Assembly (NCBI GenBank): GCA_051883415.1
Contig: JBJETR010000072.1
Coordinates: forward strand, 62,001 to 126,000
Direction: 5' to 3'
DNA from: HGM11368 sp051883415
GTDB lineage: Bacteria > Bacillota > Clostridia > Christensenellales > UBA3700
Length of the DNA: 64,000 nucleotides
The notes below the pieces were generated by a model that searched no databases, was not told where the DNA came from, and saw nothing but the letters and a program-made list of their open reading frames with translations. Position numbers and translations under genes: made by a program. How positions within the stretch are numbered: position 1 is the stretch's first letter; every line of letters starts with the position of its first letter. Below, in pieces: positions 54,324 through 63,307 of the stretch.

Positions 54324-54344
54324 TGTATTGTCGTCCGCCTATGA

Positions 54345-55346
54345 TTATTGCAAAGCCAAGATAGAGTCAGGGATTGTGTAGCCGATTTGCTCGGCAATAG
54401 TCTCGTTGATGGACAATGCGAAACCTTCGGTTTGGTATCCTACTGGCATTTCGGCAGGGTTTTTGCCGTTGACCAAAATATCAAACGCCATTTTTGCGGC
54501 AACTTTGCCGAGTTCATAATAATCAATACTGTAAGTAACGACTCCGCAAGCATCATTCATGCCGCCCTCTCCGCATACGATAGGGATATTGTAATTGCCC
54601 GCCGTGTTTGCAGAATGTACCGATGCGGCAGCGGTAGCAAGAATATTGTCGGTAGGAATATATAGACACTCTACTCCTGCAGCAGCCGCTCTTCCCATTG
54701 CGCTTTGGATTTCCGTTGCGTCGTTGATGGTAATACGAGTAACTCTATCTTCTCCGAGATAATCGATAAGCATATCCGCTTGAATCTTGGAGTTGTTTTC
54801 TTTTGCAGAATACAACACGCCGTATTTAGCGGTAGCTGGATCGCTTACTACGAGTTTCATCAACTCAGCTTGTTGCTCGATTGGGTTCATATCACTACAG
54901 CCCGTAACGTTAGAGCCAGGTCTTTCCTTGGAAGCAACTAATTTTTCAGCTACAGGATCGGTCACGGCGCTAAATACTATAGGAATAGTCTTGGTAGCGT
55001 TGGCGGCAGCCACAGACGGAGACGTAGCGATTGTATAAATGAGGTCCACATTTTTGTTGACCAACGTACTTGCGTTGGTAGAGTTGTTGTTTGCTTCACC
55101 GTTGGAGTTGGTGTACTCGAATTTTACCGTCTTGCCTACTTCATCCATAAGAGCGGTAAGTTCGGTCTTAAAGCCGTCGTAGGCTTTATCGAGCGCAACG
55201 TGAGGCAATAATTGAATTACGCCTACCGTGTAGTCAGCTTTTTCGCAGCCTGCGAAAGAGAATGCCGAAATTGCAACTAGCAATATTACGAGCATTGATA
55301 CGATGTAAATTTTCTTCATCTTCATTGTCTTTTTTTGTTTTGCCAT
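54345..55346 (-). CDS. ABC transporter substrate-binding lipoprotein (TrpX-like)
   Basis: This 333-aa lipoprotein (signal about 8-33, lipobox FAGC) is of the ABC_sub_bind type: YTVGVIQLLPHVALDKAYDG near 40, NVDLIYTIATSPSVAA near 105, PIVFSAVTDPVAEKLV near 125, and CGVVTYSIDYYELGKVAA near 265. The family includes tryptophan- or tyrosine-binding members, but ligand prediction from sequence alone is unsafe. It has an AAGGAG site and a consensus promoter. Confidence 0.85.
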   Translation of the reverse strand: MAKQKKTMKMKKIYIVSMLVILLVAISAFSFAGCEKADYTVGVIQLLPHVALDKAYDGFKTELTALMDEVGKTVKFEYTNSNGEANNNSTNASTLVNKNVDLIYTIATSPSVAAANATKTIPIVFSAVTDPVAEKLVASKERPGSNVTGCSDMNPIEQQAELMKLVVSDPATAKYGVLYSAKENNSKIQADMLIDYLGEDRVTRITINDATEIQSAMGRAAAAGVECLYIPTDNILATAAASVHSANTAGNYNIPIVCGEGGMNDACGVVTYSIDYYELGKVAAKMAFDILVNGKNPAEMPVGYQTEGFALSINETIAEQIGYTIPDSILALQ

Positions 55347-55378
55347 CGTGGTGGTCTCCTTATTTTTAATACTTTTTT

Positions 55379-55407
55379 ATTATAAAACAATAATGAGAGC
55401 GTGTCAA
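55379..55407 (-). promoter_or_regulatory. promoter of the ABC transporter operon
   Basis: Perfect TTGACA (55402-55407) and TATAAT (55379-55384), 17 bases apart. The leader is about 30 bases and contains no repeated GAG/UAG triplets. The rest of the gap to 55609 has no gene. Confidence 0.75.
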
Positions 55408-55609
55408 TAAAAAATTTTTTGCTATTACTAAATATTATAGTATCGTCAAATATCCGTATTTGAGGCTATATTTATTTGAGAAACGGGCTAATAAAACAAC
55501 GAGCTAATTGCCGTATAAATTAGTTGTTAAATCTCAAAAAACTCGATACTTATCGACAATTTTGCCTTTTGACAATACAATTATTTAGTCGTCGCCTCGT
55601 TGCGAAAAC

Positions 55610-55640
55610 ATAAAATTACGGCATCCTTCAATGCCGTAAT
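55610..55640 (-). terminator. terminator of the hydrogenase operon
   Basis: ATTACGGCAT / ATGCCGTAAT stem, six-base loop and a T-rich tail on the minus strand, 23 bases after the hydA stop. Confidence 0.8.
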
Positions 55641-55662
55641 TCTTGTCTTTGATAATGTTTCG

Positions 55663-57369
55663 TTACTCTTCGTGCTTGCCGTCTTTGACGTAATCGATAT
55701 GCAACAGTTCGTGTCTTCTCTTGCCTATGATGTAGTCGTAGATTTGAGTAACGGCAGGGTTTTGGTCGGACGACTTGATTTGCAATTTTCTATCTACGTG
55801 ATACAAGCCTCTCGCTCTATGCTCCCTATCCTTATACTTAGTGCAAGGTTGTCCGCCTCCGGCGATACAGCCCTCTGGACAAGCCATTACTTCGATGAAG
55901 TCGTAGTATGCTTTGCCCGACTGCAAGTCTTTGATGAGCTCGCCTGCGGCTTTTAGTCCGTAGACGATAGCGATTTTGACCTCTCTATCTCCAATCATGA
56001 CACTCGTGGTTTTGAGAGCCTCTCTACCTCTTACGCCGATAATTGCGATTTTGTCAAGTGCCTCTTTGCTCTTGTCGGTGCTACATCTACGAATAACGGC
56101 TTCTGTAACGCCACCCGTTACGCCGAATATAACGCCTGCGCCACTGAATAGTCCGAACGGCATATCGGGAGCTTCGCCCTCTAGCTCGTTGAACAAAATA
56201 CCCGCACGCTTAATCATCTTGACGAGTTCTCTCGTAGTGATGACGAGGTCGGTCTCTTGTCTGCCGTCTGCTGCGGTAAACTCAGGTCTGTCGGCTTCGT
56301 ACTTCTTAGCCGTACAAGGCATAATTGCTACGACGTAAGTCTCTTTGCCGTCGTCTTTCTTATTGTAGTAGTCTTTGATTACACTACTAAACATACTCAT
56401 TGGACTACGACAAGTGGATACGTTAGGCTTAAGCTCGGGGTGCATCTTTTCTACGTACTGTATCCAACCCGGACAGCAAGAGGTAAACATTGGGAACACG
56501 CCGTTGTTGTTGAGTCTATCCAAGAATTCGTTGGACTCTTCGATAACCGTCAAGTCGGCACTCAAAGAAGTGTCGTAGACCTCGTCAAAGCCGAGTTTAT
56601 GAAGTGCCGCCACAGTCTTACCGAGTCCGTTCCTACCCGCCTCGAAACCAAACTCTTCGCCTATTGCCACTCTTACGGCAGGAGCAATCTGCGCCACTAT
56701 ACGCTTGCCCTCTTTGTTGCCAAGCAAATGCCACAACTTGTCGGTCTGGTTGTTGATGACGATAGCACCCGTAGGGCATACCGCCGCACATTGACCGCAG
56801 TTGACACAGTTGCTCTCTGCAAGTGGACGATTGAAGGCAGGAGTCACTCTGACCTCACTACCTCTATGCGCAAAGTCGATAGCACCGATACCTTGCACTT
56901 CGCTGCACATACGCACGCAGTCGCCGCACAAGATACATTTGTTAGGATCTCTGACGATACCCTTGGCGCTCTTGTCTATCTCTGCTTTTGGACGAGTGTC
57001 CTCAAACCTTATCTTTTTGATGCCGAACTTGGCTGCCAATTCTTGCAGACGGCAGTTGCCGTTTCTCTCGCAAGTGGTGCAATCTTTGCAGTGGCTGGCA
57101 AGCAAAAGCTCCAGAATCATCTTACGATGTTTGTGCAACCTCTCGGTGTTGGTCTTGATAACCATGCCGTCCTTAGGCGGAGTGGAGCAAGAAGCATGAA
57201 TGCTTCCTCTATCGTCTTCTACCACGCACATACGGCACGCACCATATATGGACAAGTCGGAGTTGTAGCAGAAGGTTGGCAATTCGATGCCTGCTTTTCT
57301 GATGACTGCGAGTATGTTTTGCTCGTCGGTAAACTCTACTCTATGTCCGTCGATAATCATTATTCCCAT
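55663..57369 (-). CDS. hydA: [FeFe] hydrogenase catalytic subunit
   Basis: It reduces protons to H2 (or the reverse) at an H-cluster. The 568-aa protein has an N-terminal [2Fe-2S] domain (CYNSDLSIYGACRMC, 34-48), a His-Cys3 cluster (HCKDCTTCERNGNC near 93-106), two [4Fe-4S] motifs (CILCGDCVRMC near 143 and CVNCGQCAAVCPTGA near 186), then H-cluster motifs TSCCPGWIQY near 290, MPCTAKKYEADRPE near 343 and MACPEGCIAGGGQP near 497. With the two NuoE/NuoF-type subunits upstream it forms an NAD(P)-linked, probably electron-bifurcating enzyme. It has AGGAGG before its ATG. Confidence 0.96.
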   Translation of the reverse strand: MGIMIIDGHRVEFTDEQNILAVIRKAGIELPTFCYNSDLSIYGACRMCVVEDDRGSIHASCSTPPKDGMVIKTNTERLHKHRKMILELLLASHCKDCTTCERNGNCRLQELAAKFGIKKIRFEDTRPKAEIDKSAKGIVRDPNKCILCGDCVRMCSEVQGIGAIDFAHRGSEVRVTPAFNRPLAESNCVNCGQCAAVCPTGAIVINNQTDKLWHLLGNKEGKRIVAQIAPAVRVAIGEEFGFEAGRNGLGKTVAALHKLGFDEVYDTSLSADLTVIEESNEFLDRLNNNGVFPMFTSCCPGWIQYVEKMHPELKPNVSTCRSPMSMFSSVIKDYYNKKDDGKETYVVAIMPCTAKKYEADRPEFTAADGRQETDLVITTRELVKMIKRAGILFNELEGEAPDMPFGLFSGAGVIFGVTGGVTEAVIRRCSTDKSKEALDKIAIIGVRGREALKTTSVMIGDREVKIAIVYGLKAAGELIKDLQSGKAYYDFIEVMACPEGCIAGGGQPCTKYKDREHRARGLYHVDRKLQIKSSDQNPAVTQIYDYIIGKRRHELLHIDYVKDGKHEE

Positions 57370-57372
57370 TGC

Positions 57373-59250
57373 TTAGTCCTCCTTTATTGCCTTAAACGGA
57401 CAAGCCGTCTCGCACGCACCGCACTTGATACACTTGTTAGGATCTATCTTGAACGGCTTTTTGATTTCGCCGCTTATAGCCATAACAGGGCATTGTCTTG
57501 CACACTTGCTACAGCCTCTACATACCTCAGGATCGATGTAGATTGTCTTAAGCTTGCTACATACGTGGGTAGGGCACTTCTTGTCAACCACGTGAGCCAC
57601 GTACTCGTCTCTAAAGTATTTGAGAGTGCTGATAACAGGTCCCGCAGCCGTCTTACCTAGTCCGCACAGAGCCGTTGCGCTGATAGTTTCGGCAAGCTCC
57701 ATCAACATATCGAGGTCCTCGAGCTGTCCTTGTCCCGCTACTATTCTTTCGAGAATTTCTTTCATTCTCTTGGTGCCTTCTCTACATGGCACGCACTTGC
57801 CACAAGACTCGTTTTGAGTAAAGTTCATGAAGAAGCGTGCAACTTCTACCATACAAGTGTCCTCGTCCATAACTACGAGTCCACCGCTACCTATCATCGC
57901 ACCCACCTTTTTGAGTGAGTCGAAGTCGAGAGGAAGGTCGAGATGCTCTTCAGTCAAACAACCGCCCGACGGTCCGCCTATCTGCACTGCTTTAAACTTT
58001 TTGTCGTTTTTGATACCGCCACCGATATCGAACACGACTTCTCTCAAAGTCGTACCCATTGGTACTTCGATAAGTCCCGTATTGCGCACGTTGCCGGTAA
58101 GTGCAAAGGCTTTAGTTCCCGGACTGTTGGCAGGACCTATACCCAAAAACCACTCTGCGCCGTTGACTATGATGAGCGGTACTGTCGAGAAGGTCTCAAC
58201 GTTGTTGAGCACGGTAGGCTTGCCAAACAGACCTGCTTCTACGGTACGAGGCGGCTTGACTCTAGGCATACCTCTATTACCTTCGATAGACGCCGTCATT
58301 GCGCTACCTTCACCGCAGACGAATGCGCCCGCGCCTTGGTTGATGTGAATGTCGAAACTAAATCCGCTACCAAGTATATTTTTGCCCAAAAGTCCGACTT
58401 CTTTGGCTTGTTCTACCGCCTTGTGCAGACGAGATACTGCCAAAGGATATTCTGCTCTTACGTAGATATAGCCCGTATCGGCACCCGTGGCGATACCTGC
58501 TATCATCATACCCTCTAGTACGGAATGCGGATTGCCTTCCATAATACTACGGTCCATGAACGCACCAGGATCACCCTCGTCGCCGTTGCAGACTATGTAC
58601 TTTTGTTGTTGCTTTTGTCTGGCTACTTGCGCCCACTTGCGTCCCGTAGGATATCCGCCACCGCCTCTACCTCTGAGGTTGGAAGTAACCATAGTGTCGC
58701 AAATCTCTTGCGAAGTCATGTGGAAAAGCGCCTTTTCCAACGCACTATATCCGCCCTTGGCGATGTACTCGCCTATGTCCTCTGCGTCAATGTGTCCGCA
58801 GTTGGCAAGTACGGTACGAGTTTGCTTAGCATAGAAAGGAATGTCGTCTTGCTTGGCAAAAGCCACATTGTTTTCGTAGATAAGTCTGGTGATAAGTTCA
58901 TCGCCCGCAATAGATTTGTCTACTATCTCCTCGCAATCTTCGAGTTTTACTTTGGTGTATAGCCAGCCCATCGGATCTATTCTAAGCAACGGACCAAGCT
59001 CGCAAAAGCCGTTACAACCGCTCTTTTTGACGCCAATTCCGCTGTGGTCGACGTGACTCTCCAGCGATACTTGAACGTCAATACCTTTGGCTTGGCACAA
59101 TTCGATTATGCGATGATAAATCTTGTCGGAACCGCCTGCAAGACAACCCGTACCGGCACAAACCAAGACCTTTTTCTTTTGGCTCTCTAGGCTTTCTTTG
59201 CACGTTTCTCTAAAAACTTTGAGTTCGACGTCGCTCTTAAACTTTTCCAT
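57373..59250 (-). CDS. hydB: hydrogenase NADH-binding subunit (NuoF-like)
   Basis: It carries electrons between NADH and the hydrogenase. This 625-aa flavoprotein has an N-terminal thioredoxin-like [2Fe-2S] domain (VCAGTGCLAGG near 33), the FMN/NAD site (LRGRGGGGYPTGRKW near 195), GEGSAMTASIEGNRG near 325, the cluster CGKCVPCREGTKRM near 470, and two C-terminal [4Fe-4S] motifs (CRGCSKCARQCP near 583 and CIKCGACETACP near 607). Its start overlaps the hydC end by 14 bases. Confidence 0.95.
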   Translation of the reverse strand: MEKFKSDVELKVFRETCKESLESQKKKVLVCAGTGCLAGGSDKIYHRIIELCQAKGIDVQVSLESHVDHSGIGVKKSGCNGFCELGPLLRIDPMGWLYTKVKLEDCEEIVDKSIAGDELITRLIYENNVAFAKQDDIPFYAKQTRTVLANCGHIDAEDIGEYIAKGGYSALEKALFHMTSQEICDTMVTSNLRGRGGGGYPTGRKWAQVARQKQQQKYIVCNGDEGDPGAFMDRSIMEGNPHSVLEGMMIAGIATGADTGYIYVRAEYPLAVSRLHKAVEQAKEVGLLGKNILGSGFSFDIHINQGAGAFVCGEGSAMTASIEGNRGMPRVKPPRTVEAGLFGKPTVLNNVETFSTVPLIIVNGAEWFLGIGPANSPGTKAFALTGNVRNTGLIEVPMGTTLREVVFDIGGGIKNDKKFKAVQIGGPSGGCLTEEHLDLPLDFDSLKKVGAMIGSGGLVVMDEDTCMVEVARFFMNFTQNESCGKCVPCREGTKRMKEILERIVAGQGQLEDLDMLMELAETISATALCGLGKTAAGPVISTLKYFRDEYVAHVVDKKCPTHVCSKLKTIYIDPEVCRGCSKCARQCPVMAISGEIKKPFKIDPNKCIKCGACETACPFKAIKED

Positions 59251-59719
59251 TTTCTTTCTCCTTAATCTCTTTGATGAGTGCCTTGACTTTGTCAGGCGTC
59301 ATTGCAGGATAAACCACGTCGTTGAGAGTCAACACGGGTGCAAGTCCGCACGCACCGAGGCAAGACACCGTCTCTATCGTAAACATAAGGTCGTCGGTCG
59401 TGTCTTGATTGATAAGTCCGAGTTCTCCGCGCAAAGCGTTGATAACGGCGGTGGACTTACGCACGTGGCAAGCCGTGCCGTCGCATACTCTAAATACGTA
59501 TTTTCCCTTTGGCTCAAGCGAAAAGTTTTCGTAAAAAGTCGCTACACTGTAAATTTTGGCAGGACTGATTTGCAATTTCTTAGCAACGTATTCCATAACT
59601 TCCTGGGACAAATATCTATACTTGCCCTGAATTTGTTGCAAAATGCTGATGAGATTGGTGGCACTGTTGTCGTTGGCTTGCAAAATCTCGTCAATGACAG
59701 TGCAATCTTCTATATTCAT
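59237..59719 (-). CDS. hydC: hydrogenase [2Fe-2S] subunit (NuoE-like)
   Basis: This 160-aa thioredoxin-like ferredoxin has the four cluster Cys in CDGTACHVR (near 88-93) and CLGACGLAP (near 129-133). It is the smallest subunit of HydABC-type hydrogenases and is first in the operon. The ATG has a GGAGG site. Confidence 0.94.
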   Translation of the reverse strand: MNIEDCTVIDEILQANDNSATNLISILQQIQGKYRYLSQEVMEYVAKKLQISPAKIYSVATFYENFSLEPKGKYVFRVCDGTACHVRKSTAVINALRGELGLINQDTTDDLMFTIETVSCLGACGLAPVLTLNDVVYPAMTPDKVKALIKEIKEKENGKV

Positions 59720-59747
59720 AACTTCCTCCGTCTAAGTAACTGCCACC

Positions 59748-59776
59748 ATTATATCAAATAATATATATAAAGACAA
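59748..59776 (-). promoter_or_regulatory. promoter of the hydrogenase operon
   Basis: TTGTCT (59771-59776) and TATAAT (59748-59753), 17 bases apart. Confidence 0.65.
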
Positions 59777-59792
59777 CACAATAGTCCAAAGT

Positions 59793-59810
59793 TTGTGACA
59801 AAAATAACAA
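59793..59810 (-). promoter_or_regulatory. candidate Rex operator
   Basis: On the minus strand TTGTTATTTTTGTCACAA resembles the Clostridial Rex consensus TTGTTAAnnnnTTAACAA (three mismatches), 17 bases upstream of the -35. Rex senses NADH/NAD+ and commonly controls hydrogenase genes; the gene for Rex is not in the window. Confidence 0.45.
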
Positions 59811-59870
59811 TTATTTTCTATTATCTTTTTTCTCGTTCTATTTTTCTACTTATTTCTCGATATCAAAGAC

Positions 59871-59900
59871 AAAACAGACGGCAAAAAGCCGTCTGTTTTT
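59871..59900. terminator. terminator of the uraA-upp operon
   Basis: AAAACAGACGGC / GCCGTCTGTTTT with a five-base loop. It can work in both directions and lies 16 bases past the upp stop. Confidence 0.85.
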
Positions 59901-59916
59901 GATGATTTTTGTATAA

Positions 59917-60555
59917 TTATTTCGTACCGAAGAGTCTGTCGCCCGCATCGCCGAGTCCCGGGAGGATATAGCAATGCTCGTTGAGCTCTCTATCCAAAGT
60001 GGACACGTAAACCTTGACGTCGGGGTGGTCGCCGGCTACTCTCTTCAATCCTGCAGGCGCAGCGATGATGCTCATCATGGTGATATCCTTGACGCCTTGC
60101 TTTTTGAGGAAGCCGATTGCTTCACTAGCACTACCGCCCGTGGCTAGCATTGGATCGAGCAAAAATACCTTCATATTTTCGATGCCTTGAGGTAACTTGC
60201 AGTAGTATGCTTGTGGCTCCATAGTTTCTTCGTCACGATACATGCCGATATGCCCCACTTTGGCGGTTGGCAAAAGGGTATGTATACCGTTGACCATTCC
60301 AAGACCTGCTCTAAGGATAGGCACGATAGCTACCGACTTCTCCACTATCATAGTTTGGGTGCAAACCTCAAGCGGAGTCTCTATCTCCACTTCTTTGGTA
60401 GGGATATCCTTGAGTGCCTCGAAAGCCATAATGGAAGTAATCTCTTCTACGAGCTCTCTAAACTCTTTCATTCCCGTATTTTTGTCTCTCAAATGTGCGA
60501 TTTTGTGCTTGATGAGAGGGTGGTCGAACACCATTACGTTTGGATAATCTTTCAT
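59917..60555 (-). CDS. upp: uracil phosphoribosyltransferase
   Basis: It salvages uracil to UMP with PRPP. The 212-aa protein has family motifs: VFDHPLIKHKIAHLRD at 9-24, VPILRAGLGM near 78, MYRDEETMEPQAYYCKLP near 105, and the PRPP loop LLDPMLATGGSA near 131. The start has AGGAG. It follows the uracil permease by 17 bases, a logical uptake-and-salvage pair. Confidence 0.97.
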   Translation of the reverse strand: MKDYPNVMVFDHPLIKHKIAHLRDKNTGMKEFRELVEEITSIMAFEALKDIPTKEVEIETPLEVCTQTMIVEKSVAIVPILRAGLGMVNGIHTLLPTAKVGHIGMYRDEETMEPQAYYCKLPQGIENMKVFLLDPMLATGGSASEAIGFLKKQGVKDITMMSIIAAPAGLKRVAGDHPDVKVYVSTLDRELNEHCYILPGLGDAGDRLFGTK

Positions 60556-60572
60556 AATTTTCTCCTATTATT

Positions 60573-61994
60573 TTAGTTGTTGTCCACGCTTTCGGTAGCA
60601 ACGGTTTCTTCTGCTACGGCTTCTTCGGTTGCTTCTTCGCTCTTGACGAGTTCTCCGCCGTAAGCACTACCAACGATAGACTCTTGCTTATTCTTGCCTC
60701 TGCCAATCATAAAGATTGCGTTGAGAATGATACCGATGAAGGTAGCTACTGCGAGTGCCGAGAAGCTGAGTATACCGATGTTGAGAGTTTTGCCTGCCGC
60801 ACTCATACCAATACCGATAACGAGGATTACGGAACATACAATCATATTCTTACTATCGGAGAAGTCAACCTTTGCTTCTACTATGGTCTTAAGTCCGTTG
60901 GCTGCAATCATACCGTAAAGGATGAGCGAAGCACCGCCGATTACAGGAGCAGGGATTGTGCCGAGCACTGCGCCGAACTTGCTGAAAATACCGAGTACCA
61001 CAGCAAAGATACCCGCAACGAACAATACGTTAGGATTGTAGTTTTTGGTGAGGGAAAGAACTGCGGTATTCTCGCCGTAAGTGGTGTTGCAAGGACCGCC
61101 GATAAGACCTGCAGCCATGGTTGCTACGCCGTCGCCGAGCAAGGTGCGATGTACGCCCGGATCGGTGATGAAGTCCTTGCCGCAAACGATAGAACTTGCA
61201 TTGACGTCGCCGAGGTGTTCCATAAAGGTAACGATAGCGATTGGTGCAAACATCAATATAACTTTGGCTAGGTCTGCATTCCAAATCTTGCCGAGAGAGC
61301 CGTACCAGCCGAATGCCTTAGTAAACTCGCTTGGTTGGAACAAAATCCAGCCGCTATTGATTACGGTGTCAAAGCTGACGATACCGAAGCAAAGCGCAAC
61401 GATATAGCCTACTACGATACCGAGCAATACGGGGATAATCTTGAAGAAGCCCTTGGCAAATACCGAAAATCCGATGATGGTTGCCGCCGTTGCAATACCT
61501 GCAACTACGTAGCCGATAGTTTGCGTAGAGGTTGCGTCGGCTGGTGCAACGAAGTTGTTGATTGCAACAGGTGCAAGGCACATACCGATAACGATGATTA
61601 CCGGACCTACTACGATAGGTGGGAAAAGTTTACGTATAAAGTTGGTGCCGACAAGCTTGATAATCAGCGACAAGATTACGTAAACAAGACCTGTGCAAAG
61701 TACTGCGATACTGAGTTGCGCCATAGCGTAATTCCAAGTTTCCGAACCTATCTCTCCAGCATTGCCCATTTGCATCTGCAATGCAGACAAAAACGCAAAG
61801 CTTGAACCTAAGAATACAGGTACCTTACGCTTGGTGATGAAGTAAAAAATAATCGTACCTATACCTGCCGAGATAAGAGCGATTGAGATACTCATATTGG
61901 CAAGAATCGGTACGAGAATGGTTGCGCCGAGCATTGCGAAAACGTGTTGGAAGCTTAAGACGGCTTCTCTTGGTGTAATAAAACCTTTTTTCAT
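60573..61994 (-). CDS. uraA: uracil/xanthine permease (NCS2)
   Basis: It imports uracil with H+. The 473-aa protein has about 14 helices of the NCS2 fold: LSFQHVFAMLGATILVP near 12, the VGTNFIRKLFPPIVVGPV block near 110, MEHLGDVNASS near 240, and the ENTAVLSLTKNYNP block near 300. The tail from about 445 is acidic, Glu-rich and unusual. The start at 61994 has AAGGGGA. It is co-transcribed with upp; the leader (about 28 bases) is too short for a PyrR attenuator. Confidence 0.93.
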   Translation of the reverse strand: MKKGFITPREAVLSFQHVFAMLGATILVPILANMSISIALISAGIGTIIFYFITKRKVPVFLGSSFAFLSALQMQMGNAGEIGSETWNYAMAQLSIAVLCTGLVYVILSLIIKLVGTNFIRKLFPPIVVGPVIIVIGMCLAPVAINNFVAPADATSTQTIGYVVAGIATAATIIGFSVFAKGFFKIIPVLLGIVVGYIVALCFGIVSFDTVINSGWILFQPSEFTKAFGWYGSLGKIWNADLAKVILMFAPIAIVTFMEHLGDVNASSIVCGKDFITDPGVHRTLLGDGVATMAAGLIGGPCNTTYGENTAVLSLTKNYNPNVLFVAGIFAVVLGIFSKFGAVLGTIPAPVIGGASLILYGMIAANGLKTIVEAKVDFSDSKNMIVCSVILVIGIGMSAAGKTLNIGILSFSALAVATFIGIILNAIFMIGRGKNKQESIVGSAYGGELVKSEEATEEAVAEETVATESVDNN

Positions 61995-62028
61995 AAGTTT
62001 TCCCCTTTGTAAATTTTCTTTTACAATT

Positions 62029-62057
62029 ATTTTACACCAAATAATGCTGTTAGACAA
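62029..62057 (-). promoter_or_regulatory. promoter of uraA-upp
   Basis: TTGTCT (62052-62057) and TAAAAT (62029-62034), 17 bases apart. Confidence 0.55.
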
Positions 62058-62150
62058 TAATATTTTTATTTTTTTTATAATTTTTTTATTTTATCAATTC
62101 ATTAGTATTTAGATGTCGGATAGGCGTCGTTTTTGCTATTCGATTAACTC

Positions 62151-63152
62151 TCAAGTTTCCTCTACGAACTCTCCGTCGACAGCCGACTGATACATCATCC
62201 AATATCCTCTACCATTCTCTACGATTGGCAGCCATTGTCTGCAAGTCGAGTTGCAAGGCGGCGGATTGGAGTCGTCCTTGTCGGGCACGCCGTAGCATAT
62301 AATTTGCGGCACGCCGTCGTAATAAATTATTCCTGTAACGTAATAGCCCTCTTCTCCCGTAGGCACTCTCACCCACTTACTGTTTTCGATTAGTCTTTCT
62401 AACTCTTCGTCGGCTTGATAAGTCTCGAATAATTTGTCGAGTTCGTCTTTGATAGAGTTATAAAAGTCCGTAGAAGGCTTCTGCTCCTCGCCCGCATTTT
62501 CGCTCACGTCGTTTGGCATATCTTCTTTTGTCCTCTCTATCCGTTCGAACTTATTTTCACTCGCTTGCATGGTAGGTTGTGTCTCTTGCACAACCTCTTG
62601 CTCACTCGTTGAGGCTTCGTTGCACTCCTCCCTCTCGTCGTGAGACTCTATCCTTTCTTCTAAGCGGTGAGTCTCTTGGTGGATTATTTCTCGGTCTTGA
62701 CGACTGATAGAAGATTTTTGCTCATCATTTTTCACTTGCTCTCGAGCTATAGTAACGTCTCTATTTTGCTCTACGATAGATTGTCGTTGATGAGATTTTT
62801 GGGGATACGTATCGACTTTTTGGCTATTATCGTACTTGCTCGCCCTGTTGAATATCTCTCTGAGAATATACGATTGACCGAGAGAAGAGCCGTTGACGCT
62901 ACCCTTGGCTATTATTCGGTCTCCCTCCATTGCTACCACCGTAATCGTAGCGTTCACGTCAACGTCGTCTATATTAGCCACGCTGTCGCAATCACCGAGA
63001 TATGCCAATCTATCCCCTTCGAATATTCCGATTAGTGCATCCTTTGCCTCGTTGATTTTTACTTTGGCAATGCACTTGTCACTCAACTTCTCTATTTTGA
63101 CGTACCCCGTCGTATCTCCGCTAAGTACGATAAGTTTTTTATTGATAAACAT
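62151..63152 (-). CDS. hypothetical protein, two domains with charged linker
   Basis: This 333-aa protein has an N-terminal beta-rich domain (about 1-90), a long Glu/Gln/Ser-rich low-complexity linker (about 95-225), and a C-terminal domain (about 235-333). The C-terminal domain contains WVRVPTGEEGYYVTGIIYYDG and CYGVPD, and a Cys pair near CNSTCRQW. There is no membrane segment. The start at 63152 follows AGGAGGGG. An inverted repeat TCTTATC/GATAAGA (63202-63220) lies upstream. I do not recognise the family. Confidence 0.65.
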   Translation of the reverse strand: MFINKKLIVLSGDTTGYVKIEKLSDKCIAKVKINEAKDALIGIFEGDRLAYLGDCDSVANIDDVDVNATITVVAMEGDRIIAKGSVNGSSLGQSYILREIFNRASKYDNSQKVDTYPQKSHQRQSIVEQNRDVTIAREQVKNDEQKSSISRQDREIIHQETHRLEERIESHDEREECNEASTSEQEVVQETQPTMQASENKFERIERTKEDMPNDVSENAGEEQKPSTDFYNSIKDELDKLFETYQADEELERLIENSKWVRVPTGEEGYYVTGIIYYDGVPQIICYGVPDKDDSNPPPCNSTCRQWLPIVENGRGYWMMYQSAVDGEFVEET

Positions 63153-63201
63153 AGCCCCTCCTATCACAATAGACTATGCCTAAGAGAATTGTATTATTAC
63201 T

Positions 63202-63220
63202 TCTTATCTATACGATAAGA
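63202..63220. promoter_or_regulatory. inverted repeat upstream of hypothetical gene
   Basis: Perfect seven-base repeat TCTTATC / GATAAGA with a five-base spacer, about 50 bases before the SD of the 333-aa protein: a possible operator. Confidence 0.4.
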
Positions 63221-63245
63221 CGATATTTTGTAGAATAATGACAAC

Positions 63246-63267
63246 AAAAAACGGACGTCTAAGTCCG
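63246..63267 (-). terminator. terminator of rsmA
   Basis: CGGAC / GTCCG stem, six-base loop and a U run on the minus strand, 41 bases after the rsmA stop. Confidence 0.75.
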
Positions 63268-63307
63268 CTTATATATTATAATATTTATCGATATTGTTAT
63301 CAACGTA

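Noticed and set aside
55347..55600. TRAP target before the ABC transporter
   Set aside because: Only scattered GAG/UAG triplets without regular spacing, mostly upstream of the promoter.
56257..57660. 467-codon plus-strand frame opposite the hydrogenase genes
   Set aside because: Spans two real genes on the other strand; no start signal or family match.
61995..62030. PyrR attenuator before uraA
   Set aside because: Predicted leader is about 28 bases; no anti-terminator or terminator hairpins.
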